64,000 bases of DNA, taken from NCBI RefSeq assembly GCF_900188005.1, contig NZ_FZNR01000002.1:744001-808000 (forward strand), read 5' to 3'. The DNA is from Actinoplanes regularis (GTDB taxonomy: Bacteria > Actinomycetota > Actinomycetes > Mycobacteriales > Micromonosporaceae). Each line of letters starts with the position of its first letter. Within the stretch, counting starts at the first letter, position 1. Of the stretch, positions 36,403-45,764 are shown in pieces. Below the pieces are notes generated by a model. That model did not search any database. It saw only the letters and a list, made by a program, of their open reading frames with translations, and was not told the origin of the DNA. The translations under genes were made by a program, and so were the position numbers.

Positions 36403-37643
36403 CCCAGCCGGATCGGGAGGGCTCCTGGCGGCCGTACCCGTCGCAGCCGGACCCGGACTCCCCGGACGACCAGCAGCAGCCGCAGCAACAGTTGCCGCCC
36501 CCGCCGGCGGTTCATCCGCCGAACGTGGTTGCCCGAGCGCAGGTACGCCCGCCACAGGCGCCGCTACCTCCCCCGCCGCAGTTCCCGCCCGCACAGGCCC
36601 AGTTCCCACCCGCACAGGCCCCGTTCCCGCCCGCGCAGGCCCAGTTCCCGCCGGTCAACGGTCCGTTCCCGCCCGGCCAGGGGCAGTTGGCGCCGCCGCC
36701 GGGACAGGCCATGGCACCGGTCCAGCCGGCGCAGGCGGTCCAGCCTGTCCAGGCCCCAGCGGTGCAGCTCCAGCAGGAGCAGCAGGGCACGACCGACGCG
36801 ACGGGACGCCGGCTGGCCGCACCGCAGCTGACGTCCGCGCCGCTGGCCGGGCCGCAGGGCCGGGCCTTGGCCGCGGCCCAGGCGGCGCACGGGTGGGAGG
36901 ACGACTTCCCGCCGGACGAACCCGGGGACGAGGACGACGAGGCCCGCACCGGCCCCTCCGGCAAGGTCTCGCCGCTGCACATCGGCTGGCACGCGATCTC
37001 GCGGAAGACGCTGCGCCGGGTCACCGTCGCGCCGTCCGCCGGCGCCGGGCTGGTCCTCGGCCGCGACCGTCAGCACGCGCCGGTGCCACTGCACCTGTTC
37101 GCGCCCGAGCCGGTGCGGATCGCCCTGGTCGGCGGAGTGTGGGCGGCCCAGTTGCTGATCTTCCGGGCGTTCGCGCTGGGTGCCCGGGTGGTCGTGGTGA
37201 CCACCGAGCCGCGCGCCTGGGCCGGGTTCGGCGAGCGCGCCACCGGCCAGTACAACCGGCTCACCGTCCACAGCAGCGACCAGGGCGAGGCGCCGAGCGG
37301 CAGCGCGCAGATGCCCACCCTGGTGGTGTACGACCTGGGCATGACCGGCCCGGCCACCACCCCGCCGCTCGGCCCGTGGCGCACCCAGCTGACCATCCTG
37401 CGCCAGCTTGACCGCCCCGGCCTGGCCGCGTTGCAGGATGTCCAGCTGACCCTGCTCCAGCGCCTCGGTGGCGACGAGGCCGCCCTGGCCGCGTCGGCGC
37501 TCAAGCTGCGCCCGCACAGCAGCCAGTTCCTCCAGTTCATGGCGGACGACATGCTGGCCCTGATCGGCGAGGGCACCGACCGTTACCTGTTCCTCGCCCA
37601 GACCCAGACCGAGCAGCAGTTCGTCGGCCTCCCTCGCCGCTGA
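36399..37643 (+). CDS. ESX-associated protein with Pro-rich N-terminus (414 aa)
   Basis: Coupled to eccE by an ATGA overlap. Residues 1-150 are Pro/Gln-rich with FPPAQAQFPPAQAPF-type 8-residue repeats. Residues 190-414 form a folded alpha/beta domain with VRIALVGGVWAAQLLIFRAF and LGARVVVVTTEPRAWAGFG. This is Rossmann-like and recalls a degenerate ATPase or EccC-like subdomain, but no Walker motif is present. No membrane segment is visible. The link to secretion comes from operon context only, and the family is not recognised. Confidence 0.75.
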   Translation: MTQPDREGSWRPYPSQPDPDSPDDQQQPQQQLPPPPAVHPPNVVARAQVRPPQAPLPPPPQFPPAQAQFPPAQAPFPPAQAQFPPVNGPFPPGQGQLAPPPGQAMAPVQPAQAVQPVQAPAVQLQQEQQGTTDATGRRLAAPQLTSAPLAGPQGRALAAAQAAHGWEDDFPPDEPGDEDDEARTGPSGKVSPLHIGWHAISRKTLRRVTVAPSAGAGLVLGRDRQHAPVPLHLFAPEPVRIALVGGVWAAQLLIFRAFALGARVVVVTTEPRAWAGFGERATGQYNRLTVHSSDQGEAPSGSAQMPTLVVYDLGMTGPATTPPLGPWRTQLTILRQLDRPGLAALQDVQLTLLQRLGGDEAALAASALKLRPHSSQFLQFMADDMLALIGEGTDRYLFLAQTQTEQQFVGLPRR

Positions 37644-37793
37644 CCGGACCGCGCACGGCACCGCTGTCGAGACCGATGATCCATTCGGTCGGGCATCCGG
37701 CGGCGGCAAGTAGGCGATGGCCACCATGCCATCCGCTGGCGTCCGGCTCGGCCGGCCAGGGCCTCAGCGACCCCGGCGACGACGAATTGCCGC

Positions 37794-37847
37794 TTGACAC
37801 TCGGTAGGACGATCATCCTAAGATCCATCTAGGATGATCGTCCTACC
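37794..37847 (+). promoter_or_regulatory. Promoter with overlapping TetR operator (18-bp inverted repeat)
   Basis: TTGACA (37794-37799) and TAAGAT (37819-37824) are spaced 19 bases apart. The -10 region lies inside a perfect inverted repeat whose arms are GGTAGGACGATCATCCTA (37803-37820) and its complement (37830-37847), with 9 bases between. Each arm contains a near-palindromic GGAyGATCrTCC. This is consistent with two regulator dimers binding and with autoregulation of the TetR gene at 37883. Confidence 0.85.
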
Positions 37848-37882
37848 GGCTTGAGGTCGCACAAGAAGGGGTGTCGCGGAAG

Positions 37883-38464
37883 ATGGCACGAAGCGAGACC
37901 CGGGCGCAGATCGTCGCGGCGGCCGATCGGCTCATCTACGAGCGAGGTTTCGAGCACACCTCGTTCACGACGATCGCCGAGGCTGTCGGGCTCTCCCGGG
38001 GCAACTTCTACTACCACTTCAAGACCAAGGACGAGATCCTGGCCGCGGTGATCGATTCCCGGATCGAGACCACCCGCGGAATGCTGCGATGCTGGGAGGA
38101 CGAGGCTGCTGAGCCTGCCGAGCGGATCCGCCGATTCATCCGAATCGTGGAGACCAACGGCGCGGACATCCGTGACTTCGGTTGCCCGGTCGGCACCCTG
38201 ACCGCGGAGTTAGCCAAGCTGCATCACCCGTCGCGGCCAGAAGCCGCCGCCCTGTTCACACTTTTTCGTGACTGGCTCGGCACGCAGTTCACCGCGCTCG
38301 GCCACGCGGCAGAAGCCGACGCGATGGCCCTGCACGTGCTGGCTTTCAGCCAGGGCATCGCCACGCTGGCCAACGCTTTCGGCAACGAGGACTTCGTCCG
38401 CCGCGAGGTGGAGCGTTTGGAAGCCTGGCTGGCCGACTGCACCAGCAAATCAGCCCGCTCCTAG
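37883..38464 (+). CDS. TetR/AcrR family transcriptional regulator
   Basis: A 193-residue repressor. The N-terminal HTH (residues 29-47) reads FTTIAEAVGLSRGNFYYHF and is preceded by ARSETRAQIVAAADRLIYERG. The C-terminal ligand domain includes NGADIRDFGCPVGTLTAELA, similar to regulators of the YezE/AcuR-like group. The ATG at 37883 is chosen; a GTG at 37871 is also possible. The upstream inverted repeat overlaps its promoter. The YciI-type gene follows after 17 bases and is probably controlled with it. Codon use is somewhat less GC-biased than its ESX neighbours, and the two genes interrupt the ESX cluster, so transfer is possible. Confidence 0.92.
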   Translation: MARSETRAQIVAAADRLIYERGFEHTSFTTIAEAVGLSRGNFYYHFKTKDEILAAVIDSRIETTRGMLRCWEDEAAEPAERIRRFIRIVETNGADIRDFGCPVGTLTAELAKLHHPSRPEAAALFTLFRDWLGTQFTALGHAAEADAMALHVLAFSQGIATLANAFGNEDFVRREVERLEAWLADCTSKSARS

Positions 38465-38481
38465 CCCCAGAGAGGGATCGC

Positions 38482-38775
38482 ATGTTCATCGTGTTGCTCC
38501 GGTTCGCCGAGAACAAGGCCGCCGCCGGCGAACATCTGCCCGGCCACCAGCGGTGGATCGAACAGGGCCTGGATGATCAGGTGTTCTTGCTGGCCGGCGG
38601 CATTCAGCCGGGGCTCGGGGGCGTGCTGCTGGCGCACAACATGTCGCTGTCGCAGGTCCAGGAGCGGGTGGCGGCAGACCCGTTCGTCGCCCATCGGGTC
38701 GTTGACGCCGAGATCCTTCAGATCGCGCCGGGCATGGCCGACCCACGGCTGAACTTCCTGGTACCGGCACGGTAG
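38482..38775 (+). CDS. YciI-related (YCII domain) protein
   Basis: A 97-residue ferredoxin-like-fold protein: MFIVLLRFAENKAAAGEHLPGHQRW contains the His characteristic of the family, and AADPFVAHRVVDAEILQIAP matches the C-terminal half. Family members are small enzymes or ring-cleavage partners, and the reaction here is unknown. GAGAGG precedes the start. It forms an operon with the TetR gene. It converges on eccC. Confidence 0.88.
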   Translation: MFIVLLRFAENKAAAGEHLPGHQRWIEQGLDDQVFLLAGGIQPGLGGVLLAHNMSLSQVQERVAADPFVAHRVVDAEILQIAPGMADPRLNFLVPAR

Positions 38776-38865
38776 GACCGTTCAGCGGCCGCACTGCCTG
38801 CATCTGGCGTCGTGGGCGAATGCGTGGTAAGCGGGTGAAACCGAGGTCTGGTGGCGTCACGCCGA

Positions 38866-38902
38866 GAGGCTGCCCGACAAGCGGAGTTCGTCGGACAGCC
38901 TC
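38866..38902 (-). terminator. Hairpin between the YciI gene and eccC
   Basis: GAGGCTGCCCGAC (38866-38878) pairs with GTCGGACAGCCTC (38890-38902) with a single mismatch and an 11-base loop. It lies 8 bases past the eccC stop and 90 bases past the convergent YciI gene, so it probably ends eccC transcription. Confidence 0.7.
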
Positions 38903-38910
38903 GAAACACG

Positions 38911-41900
38911 TCAGCGGACGGGTGGGGTCCAGGCGAGCTGGACCAGACGGGCACCGTGCTTGCGGGTGATCATCCAGGCGCGGCCCGGGGGCAGCACCTG
39001 AGGTTTGATCGTGCCGAAGAGCGGGCCCTCCTCGCGCGGGCCGGACATCATGATGCCCGGCGACGCCAGTTCGCGGATGCGGCCGATGACCGGGTCGAAC
39101 ATGGCGCGGGCGGCACCGCCGATGCGGCGGGTGATCACCAGGTGCAGGCCGATGTCCCTTGCCTGGGGCAGGAACTCCAGCAGTGGCAGCAGCGGGTTCT
39201 GCGACGCGGCGGCGACCAGGTCGTAGTCGTCGACCAGGACGTAGAGCTGCGGGCCCTTCCACCAGCTGCGGTTGTTCAGCATCTCCGGGGTCACGTCCGG
39301 GCCGGGGAGCCGCTCCCGCATGGCGACCGCGATCTGGTTGATCAGGTCCGCGGTGACCTGGTGGGACGTGCCGTACCCGATGGTGTTCTCCTGCGGGATG
39401 CAGCCGAGCAGGCTGCGCCGCAGGTCGACGAGGAGGACCCGGGCCTCGGACGGGCTGTTCCCGGCCACGATCGATTTCGCCAGGCTGCGCAGGAACGAGC
39501 TCTTGCCGCTCTCGATGTCGCCGAAGAGCAGGGCGTGCGGCTCGGCGTCGAAGTCCAGCCAGACCGGTTGCAGGTCGGACTCGGCGATCCCGATCGGGAC
39601 GACCGGGCCCCGCGCCGCGGGCAGCATGTCGAACGGCAGCTCCGGCGGCAGCAGGCGGACCCGGGGAGCGGGCGGCCCGCTCCAGTGCTCGGTGGTGTGC
39701 TTGACCAGCTCCGCGACCGCCTCGGCGAGGTCGTCGGCGCGCTGCTCGCGGTCGATGCGGGGCAGCGCGGCGAGGAAGTGGTGCCCCTCCGGGGTGAGGC
39801 CGTGGCCCGGCGACTGGTCGGGCACGTTCACCGCTTCCCGGCGGTTGATCAGCGAGTCGCTGGGCTCGCCGAGGCGCAGCTCGATCCGGGTGCCGAAGAC
39901 GTCGCGGATCTGCGGCCGGACGTCCATCCACCGGTTCGTCGCGGCGATCACGTGGATGCCGAAGCCGAGTCCCCGGTTGGCGAGATCGTTGACGGTCGGC
40001 TCCAGGTCCTCGAAATCGGCCCGCAGTGTCGACCAGCCGTCGATGACCAGGAAGACGTCGCCGAACGGGTCCTCGGCGTACCGGCCCTGCTGCTTGGCCC
40101 GCCGGTAGGCCGCCATGCCCTCCACGCTCTGCTGGGCGAACAGGTCCTCCCGGCCCCGCATCAGGCCGTGGACCTCGGCGATCGTGCGCCGGACCCGGTC
40201 GGTGTCCCGGCGGGTCGCCACGCCGCCGACGTGCGGCAGGTCGGTGACGCCGCTGAGCGGGCCGCCACCGAAGTCGAGGCCGTAGAACTGCACCTCACGT
40301 GGGGTGTGGGTGAGCGCGAGGCTGGCGATCAGGGTGCGCAGCAGGTTCGACTTGCCGGACTGCGAGCCACCGATCACCAGCAGGTTGCCGGACGCCCCGG
40401 CGAGGTCCAGCCACATCGGATCACGGCGCTGGTCGAACGGCTTGTCGATGATCCCGACCAGGGCGTGCAGGGTGCCGAACCGCTCGGCCGCGTCGACCGT
40501 GAGGCCGCGGTCCGGCATCGAGATGACCGGCGGCAGCATCTGGCCGAGGGTGGGCGCCTTGTCCAGCGGGGGCAGCCACACCTCGTGTGCCGGGGTGCCC
40601 TGGCTCTCCATCTGCCGGGCCAGGACGTCCATCAGGGTGTCGCCCTGGACTTTCTCCTCGAGGTCCTGGGCGGCCGTCTCCGGTTCCGGGCGCTCCTCCC
40701 GCAGGGGCGCCACGTAGTAGGTGCTGAACTCGCGGACCGGGCTGCCGGCCCGGGTGCCGCCGGCGGCGACGACGCCCTCCCTGCGGACGGCACCGGAGAC
40801 GTACGCCGCTTTCAGCCGGACCAGACCGTCGGTGCCGGCCCGCAGGTAGCCGTGGCCGGGGTGGTGCGGGAGCTCGTAGGCGTCCGGAACGCCGAGCACC
40901 GCCCGGCTCTCCATCGAGGAGAAGGTGCGCAGACCGATCCGGTACGACAGGTGCGACTCCAGGCCGCGCAGCCGCCCCTCCTCCAGCTTCTGCGAGGCGA
41001 GCAGCAGATGGATGCCGAGCGACCGGCCGACCCGTCCGATCTGGACGAACATGTCGATGAAGTCCGGCCGGTCGGCGAGCAGCTCGGAGAACTCGTCGAC
41101 GATCAGGATCAGGCTGGGCAGCGGGGCCAGCGGCACGCCGGCCGCCCGGGCCCGCTCGTAGTCCCGCTGCGAGGCGTAGTTGCCGGCCTTGCGCAGCAGC
41201 TCCTGCCGCCGGGTGAGCTCGCCCTGGATGGCGCCGAGCATCCGGTCGACCAGCGGCTGCTCGTCCTGCAAGTTGGTGATCATGGCCGCGGTGTGCGGCA
41301 GCCGGTCCAGCGACGCGAAGGTCGCGCCGCCCTTGTAGTCGACCAGCACGAAGTTGAGGATCTCCGGGTTGTGGGTCAGCGCGAGCGCCACCACCAGCGT
41401 GCGCAGCAGCTCCGACTTGCCGGAACCGGTCGCGCCGATCAGCAGGCCGTGCGGGCCCATGCCGTCCTGCGCCGACTCCTTGAGGTCCAGCTCGACCGGC
41501 CGGCCGTCGACGCCGATGCCGATCGGCACCCGCAGCCGGTCCCGGTTGGGGCGGCTGGCCCAGAGGTCGGTCAGGGCGATCTGGTACGGATCGTCGACCT
41601 CCAGCAGCTCGGCCAGCCCCATGTCCTGGGAGATGGCCGGCTGGTCACCGTACGTCGCGGCGGAGAGCCGCAGCGGCGCCAGCTCCCGCGCCAGCACCTC
41701 GATCTCGGCGGGACCGAGCGTGTCGGCCTGGCCGACCTGGGTGGACCCGTCCATCGTGGTGCCGGTGATCGTCCCGTCCGCGGCGATCTCCAGGACCACC
41801 GAGCTGTCGTCGAGCAGTCGCGGCGGCGGGACCGAGAGGTCGAGGATGGTGACGCCGGCGACGCCACCCTCGGTCATCAGGTGGTCGGAGCCGGCCGTCG

Positions 41901-42867
41901 AGCCGCCGTCGATGATCACGACCACGTGCGGACCGCCGGGCGCCGGGCCGGACGGATCGAACCGCGGGCGGTTGACCAGCACGTCGTCGAGCATCGCCTC
42001 GAGCGCGGGCACGCTCGGCGCGACCAGCCGGACCGGGCCGACCGCGTCGGTCTTGTCCGGGTGCTGCGCGTGCGGCAGCCATTTCGCCCACTCCCACCGG
42101 CGCCGCTGGTGGTCCGGCACGCAGACGCCGATCCGCAGGTCGTCCGGGGCGTGGAAGGTGGCGATCTGGGCGGTCAGCGCCCGGCAGAAGCCCTGCACCG
42201 CCTCGTCGGAGCCGCGCAGGTAGATGTGCGAGAAGTCGCGCAGGGCGACGGAGACCGGCAGGTCCGGCACGACCGAGTAGGTGTTGACGAACTTGCGCAG
42301 CGCCATCGCGCAGAGCGGCTCCAGCTCGTCCACCGGCCGGGTCTGCGGCGGGATCAGCCGGGTCGCCACCTCCTGGACGCCGACCGCGATCCGGACCACC
42401 GTGAAGTCGGCGTCGTTGCGGCGCCGCTCCCAGAGCCGGCCGCTGTCGGCGAAGGTCCACAGTGTCGCCGGGTCGGGATTGCGATAGTAGAGCGCCTCGC
42501 GCTGCTGCCGGATCGTGTTGCGCAGCTGGGCGCGGAGCTGGGAGAGATGGCGCAGGTACTGCCGGCGGGACTCGATCATCTCGCGCTTGCCGGGGCCCGA
42601 GGTGTTGGTCGCCATCATCGCGATCATGCCGAGGATGGACACCCCATACATCGCGCCGGCGACATAGGTCAGTGGACCGCCGCGCTGCACGCCCATCATC
42701 AGGCCCATGGCCGCCGCGCCGGCGCCCATCGGCAGCACCATCAACATCCGGGTCCAGCCCTTGCCGGCGGGCGGCGGGACCTCCGGTGGCGGGTCGAGCA
42801 GCACCTCCCCGGAGGGCATCACCGGCGCGGGTCGCCGCGGGGGGCGCTTGACGATGGTGACGGTCAC
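38911..42867 (-). CDS. eccC: Type VII secretion motor protein EccC (three FtsK/SpoIIIE domains)
   Basis: A 1,318-residue hexameric-type ATPase that recognises and drives ESX substrates. Two transmembrane helices (about 40-75) follow the N-terminus. Three ATPase domains carry the P-loops GATGSGKS (about 476), GGSQSGKS (about 831) and GDIESGKS (about 1115). Domain 1 has a full Walker B (LILIVDEFSELL); domain 2 has VFLVIDGWS and domain 3 VLVDDYDLV, both less canonical, as in known EccC proteins. It is a single-chain EccC rather than the split EccCa/EccCb form. The GTG at 42867 starts VTVTIVKRPPRRPAP. It diverges from eccD across 125 bases. Confidence 0.96.
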   Translation of the reverse strand: MTVTIVKRPPRRPAPVMPSGEVLLDPPPEVPPPAGKGWTRMLMVLPMGAGAAAMGLMMGVQRGGPLTYVAGAMYGVSILGMIAMMATNTSGPGKREMIESRRQYLRHLSQLRAQLRNTIRQQREALYYRNPDPATLWTFADSGRLWERRRNDADFTVVRIAVGVQEVATRLIPPQTRPVDELEPLCAMALRKFVNTYSVVPDLPVSVALRDFSHIYLRGSDEAVQGFCRALTAQIATFHAPDDLRIGVCVPDHQRRRWEWAKWLPHAQHPDKTDAVGPVRLVAPSVPALEAMLDDVLVNRPRFDPSGPAPGGPHVVVIIDGGSTAGSDHLMTEGGVAGVTILDLSVPPPRLLDDSSVVLEIAADGTITGTTMDGSTQVGQADTLGPAEIEVLARELAPLRLSAATYGDQPAISQDMGLAELLEVDDPYQIALTDLWASRPNRDRLRVPIGIGVDGRPVELDLKESAQDGMGPHGLLIGATGSGKSELLRTLVVALALTHNPEILNFVLVDYKGGATFASLDRLPHTAAMITNLQDEQPLVDRMLGAIQGELTRRQELLRKAGNYASQRDYERARAAGVPLAPLPSLILIVDEFSELLADRPDFIDMFVQIGRVGRSLGIHLLLASQKLEEGRLRGLESHLSYRIGLRTFSSMESRAVLGVPDAYELPHHPGHGYLRAGTDGLVRLKAAYVSGAVRREGVVAAGGTRAGSPVREFSTYYVAPLREERPEPETAAQDLEEKVQGDTLMDVLARQMESQGTPAHEVWLPPLDKAPTLGQMLPPVISMPDRGLTVDAAERFGTLHALVGIIDKPFDQRRDPMWLDLAGASGNLLVIGGSQSGKSNLLRTLIASLALTHTPREVQFYGLDFGGGPLSGVTDLPHVGGVATRRDTDRVRRTIAEVHGLMRGREDLFAQQSVEGMAAYRRAKQQGRYAEDPFGDVFLVIDGWSTLRADFEDLEPTVNDLANRGLGFGIHVIAATNRWMDVRPQIRDVFGTRIELRLGEPSDSLINRREAVNVPDQSPGHGLTPEGHHFLAALPRIDREQRADDLAEAVAELVKHTTEHWSGPPAPRVRLLPPELPFDMLPAARGPVVPIGIAESDLQPVWLDFDAEPHALLFGDIESGKSSFLRSLAKSIVAGNSPSEARVLLVDLRRSLLGCIPQENTIGYGTSHQVTADLINQIAVAMRERLPGPDVTPEMLNNRSWWKGPQLYVLVDDYDLVAAASQNPLLPLLEFLPQARDIGLHLVITRRIGGAARAMFDPVIGRIRELASPGIMMSGPREEGPLFGTIKPQVLPPGRAWMITRKHGARLVQLAWTPPVR

Positions 42868-42992
42868 GCTTGGCTCCCCCGCGGCTGCTGAGTCTCCCTT
42901 GTGCCCATCCTAGCCAGCCATTCGCCGGGGCGAATCAATCCGTTTCGGCCTGCTAGCTTGTGTGGCACACAGGCACAGCAGGAGGTGACCGC

Positions 42993-44396
42993 GTGACCGC
43001 ACCGGGTGGCCCGAGTCTGGCCCGGGTGACGATCGCCGCGCCGACCCGCCGGATGGACATCGCCCTGCCCGACAACATGCTGGTCGGCGAGCTGCTGCCG
43101 CATCTGCTGCGGCACGCCGAGGGCGCGCTCGGCGAGCCGGCCGAGCGGCACGGTGGCTGGGTGCTGCGGCGGGCCACCGGCAACGCCCTCGAGCCCGGTC
43201 GCAACCTGGCCGCCCAGGGCGTCCGGGACGGCGAGCTGCTGCACCTGAAACCGGCCCGGGAGGACTGGCCGGAGCTGGCGTACGACGACGTCGTCGAGGT
43301 GATCGCCAGCGGCGCCCGCCGCTCCGGGCGGTCCTGGGGCGCCGCCGCGACCCGCCGCTGCGGCCTGGCGATCTTCGCCGCGGCCCTGCTCATCGGCCTC
43401 TTCGGACTGGCCGTCGGCGGCCCGTCCCGGCAGCTCTCGGCGATCGTCGCGCTCGCCGTGGCGCTCGGCCTGACCGTGGTCGGCATCCTGCTGTCGCGTG
43501 CGTTCACCGACGCCGGTGCGGGCGCCGTGGTCGCCGCGAGCGGCCTGCCCTACGCGTTCCTCGGCGGCGCCTGGCTGCTCACCGACTCCGGGTCCCGCTT
43601 CCTCGGCATCGGCGCCCCGGCCCTGCTGCTCGGCTCGGCGGTGCTGCTGGTCTTCAGCATGCTGGGCCACGCCGGCGTGGCCGGGCTGCCCCGGCTCTTC
43701 GTGGCCGGCACCGCGATCGCCCTGACCGGCCTGCTGGCCGCGCTGCTGACGCTCGCCGGGGTGCCGGCCGACGGCGCCGCCGCGGTGGCCCTGACCGCCG
43801 CGATCGGGCTGCTCCCCGGCTACCCGGTGCTGGCCAGCTGGATCGGCCGGCTGCCGTTCCCGGAGCTGCCCAGCCGGGCCGAGGAGATCCTCAAGGACAA
43901 GCCGATGCCCCGCCGGGCGGACGTCTTCGCCGCCGTGGTCCGGGCCGACGAGGTGCTCTCCGGTCTCCTGCTCGCGGCCGCGTTCAGCAGCGTCGTCGCG
44001 ATCCTCTACCTGGCCTGGTCCGATCCGGGCACGGCCGTGGTGCTGCTGATCGTGGCCGCGGTGACCGCCCTGCTGCTGCGCGCCCGGCTGCTGGCGACGC
44101 CGCGGCAGCGCGTCCCGCTCCTGGTGGCCGGGGTCGCCGGCCTGGCCGTGCTGGGCATCGGCGCGGTCGTCACCGGCGCGGTGCCGGGCCTGCTGGTGCT
44201 GGCCGGCGCGGTGCTGACGGGCGCGGTCGCGCTGATCGCCGCGGTGGTCTACAGCCAGCGGCAGCCCTCGCCCTATCTGGGACGGGCCGCCGACCTGCTG
44301 GACGTCATCGCGATCATGGCGCTGATCCCGCTGGCGTGCGCGGTGATGGGCGTCTTCGACGACATCCGCGGGCTGTTCTCCTCGATCGGCGGGTGA
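42993..44396 (+). CDS. eccD: Type VII secretion integral membrane protein EccD
   Basis: A 467-residue protein. The N-terminal 90 residues form a ubiquitin-like (YukD-type) domain (VTIAAPTRRMDIALPDN and later GVRDGELLHLKP). About eleven transmembrane helices follow, as in EccD, which forms the ESX membrane vestibule. GGAGG at 42981-42985 lies 7 bases before the GTG at 42993. eccB follows after 6 bases, so the two are one operon. Confidence 0.93.
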   Translation: MTAPGGPSLARVTIAAPTRRMDIALPDNMLVGELLPHLLRHAEGALGEPAERHGGWVLRRATGNALEPGRNLAAQGVRDGELLHLKPAREDWPELAYDDVVEVIASGARRSGRSWGAAATRRCGLAIFAAALLIGLFGLAVGGPSRQLSAIVALAVALGLTVVGILLSRAFTDAGAGAVVAASGLPYAFLGGAWLLTDSGSRFLGIGAPALLLGSAVLLVFSMLGHAGVAGLPRLFVAGTAIALTGLLAALLTLAGVPADGAAAVALTAAIGLLPGYPVLASWIGRLPFPELPSRAEEILKDKPMPRRADVFAAVVRADEVLSGLLLAAAFSSVVAILYLAWSDPGTAVVLLIVAAVTALLLRARLLATPRQRVPLLVAGVAGLAVLGIGAVVTGAVPGLLVLAGAVLTGAVALIAAVVYSQRQPSPYLGRAADLLDVIAIMALIPLACAVMGVFDDIRGLFSSIGG

Positions 44397-44402
44397 GCCG
44401 CC

Positions 44403-45764
44403 GTGACCTCTCGTCGTGACCAGTTGCAGTCGTACCAGTTCCTGAACCAGCGGGTGATCTCCGCGTTCGTGATGCGGGAGACCGACCCGGCGCAGTCCCC
44501 GCTGCGGCGCGGCATCGGCGCGCTCTTCGGCGGCCTGATGGTGGCGATCCTGATCGGCGCCGGGTTCGGCATCTACGGCATCCTCACCAAGGTCGGCACC
44601 GACCAGTGGAAGAGCGACGGCTCGGTGGTGGTCGAGCGGGAGTCCGGCGCGAGCTTCGTCTACCTGGGTGGCCGGCTCAATCCCGCGCTCAACTTCACCT
44701 CGGCCAAGCTGGCCGCCGGCCGGGCCAACCCGGTCGTCTACCGGGTCGCGGCCAAGGCACTGGCCGGGACGCCGCGCGGCGTCACCATCGGCATCCCGAA
44801 CGCGCCGGCCTCCCTGCCCGCGGCCGGTCAGCGGGTCGGCCTGCCCTGGTCGATGTGCCTGGTCCCGGGGGCGAACCCGACCGGGACGCTGCTGGTCGGC
44901 TCGACCGGCCCGGCCGGCACCGACCTGGGCGACAAGGGTCTGCTGGTGAGCACCGGAGCCGACGACATCGAGCTGGTCTGGCACGGCCGCAAACACAAGT
45001 TCCGGAACGCCCAGACCACCCTGCCGGCACTGTACGGCGCGGTCGACCCGACCCTGGTCAGCACCGCCTGGCTGAACGCGCTGCCGGCCGGGACGGACAT
45101 CGCCGCCGTCCAGGTGCAGAACCGGGGCGCCCGCTCCGCGCGGGTCGCCAACTTCGTCAACGGTCAGGTGCTCGCGGCCGATTTCGGCGTCGGCAACAAG
45201 CAGTTCTACCTGGTGCTGGACAATGGCCTGCTGCCGATCACCGCGTTGCAGAGGGCGCTGCTGAACGCCAGTTTCCCAGCCGAGCCGACGAACGTCCCGG
45301 TCACCGTCGTGAACAATCCGGCCGACGCCCCGCAGCTCAAGCCGGCCGGCAACGCCGACGCCCAGCCCCCGGCGACCCCGCCGACGCTGGCCACGGTTGC
45401 CGCCGGCACGACCGCCTGCGCGGTCACCCGCGTCGCCGCCAAGGCTCCGTCGATCACCATCGGTGGCGCGGCCGCCGGCCTCTCCTCGGCCGTTCCCACG
45501 GCGGGCAGCGTCGGAGGGCGCGCCCTCGCCGACGCGATCGGGGTTCCAGCGGGGATGTTCGCGCTGGTCAAGGTTCCGGGATCGGGCGGCTACCAGCTGG
45601 TGACCGACCTCGGCGTGCGGCACGCGGTCCCCGACGCGGACGCGCTGGGCCGCCTCGGATACGCCGCGACGTCGGCCACCGAGGTGCCCACGGCCCTGGT
45701 CAACACGATTCCGGCGGGAGTCACGCTCGACCCGGCCGCCGCCATCAAACCGGCCGGCGGCTAG
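44403..45764 (+). CDS. eccB: Type VII secretion protein EccB
   Basis: A 453-residue ESX core component with one transmembrane helix (about 36-60) after the characteristic cytoplasmic start VTSRRDQLQSYQFLNQRVISAF. The extracytoplasmic part has the repeat-type domains of EccB, including WSMCLVPG and a second Cys in TTACAVTRVAAK, which probably form a disulfide. It starts at GTG 6 bases after eccD. Its stop overlaps the convergent mycosin-like gene by 4 bases. Confidence 0.94.
   Translation: MTSRRDQLQSYQFLNQRVISAFVMRETDPAQSPLRRGIGALFGGLMVAILIGAGFGIYGILTKVGTDQWKSDGSVVVERESGASFVYLGGRLNPALNFTSAKLAAGRANPVVYRVAAKALAGTPRGVTIGIPNAPASLPAAGQRVGLPWSMCLVPGANPTGTLLVGSTGPAGTDLGDKGLLVSTGADDIELVWHGRKHKFRNAQTTLPALYGAVDPTLVSTAWLNALPAGTDIAAVQVQNRGARSARVANFVNGQVLAADFGVGNKQFYLVLDNGLLPITALQRALLNASFPAEPTNVPVTVVNNPADAPQLKPAGNADAQPPATPPTLATVAAGTTACAVTRVAAKAPSITIGGAAAGLSSAVPTAGSVGGRALADAIGVPAGMFALVKVPGSGGYQLVTDLGVRHAVPDADALGRLGYAATSATEVPTALVNTIPAGVTLDPAAAIKPAGG

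Noticed and set aside
38851..42891. A 1,346-codon rightward open frame opposite eccC
   Set aside because: It is the antisense shadow of eccC. It reads as His/Arg/Asp/Val-rich sequence with no domain, while the other strand has three clear ATPase domains.
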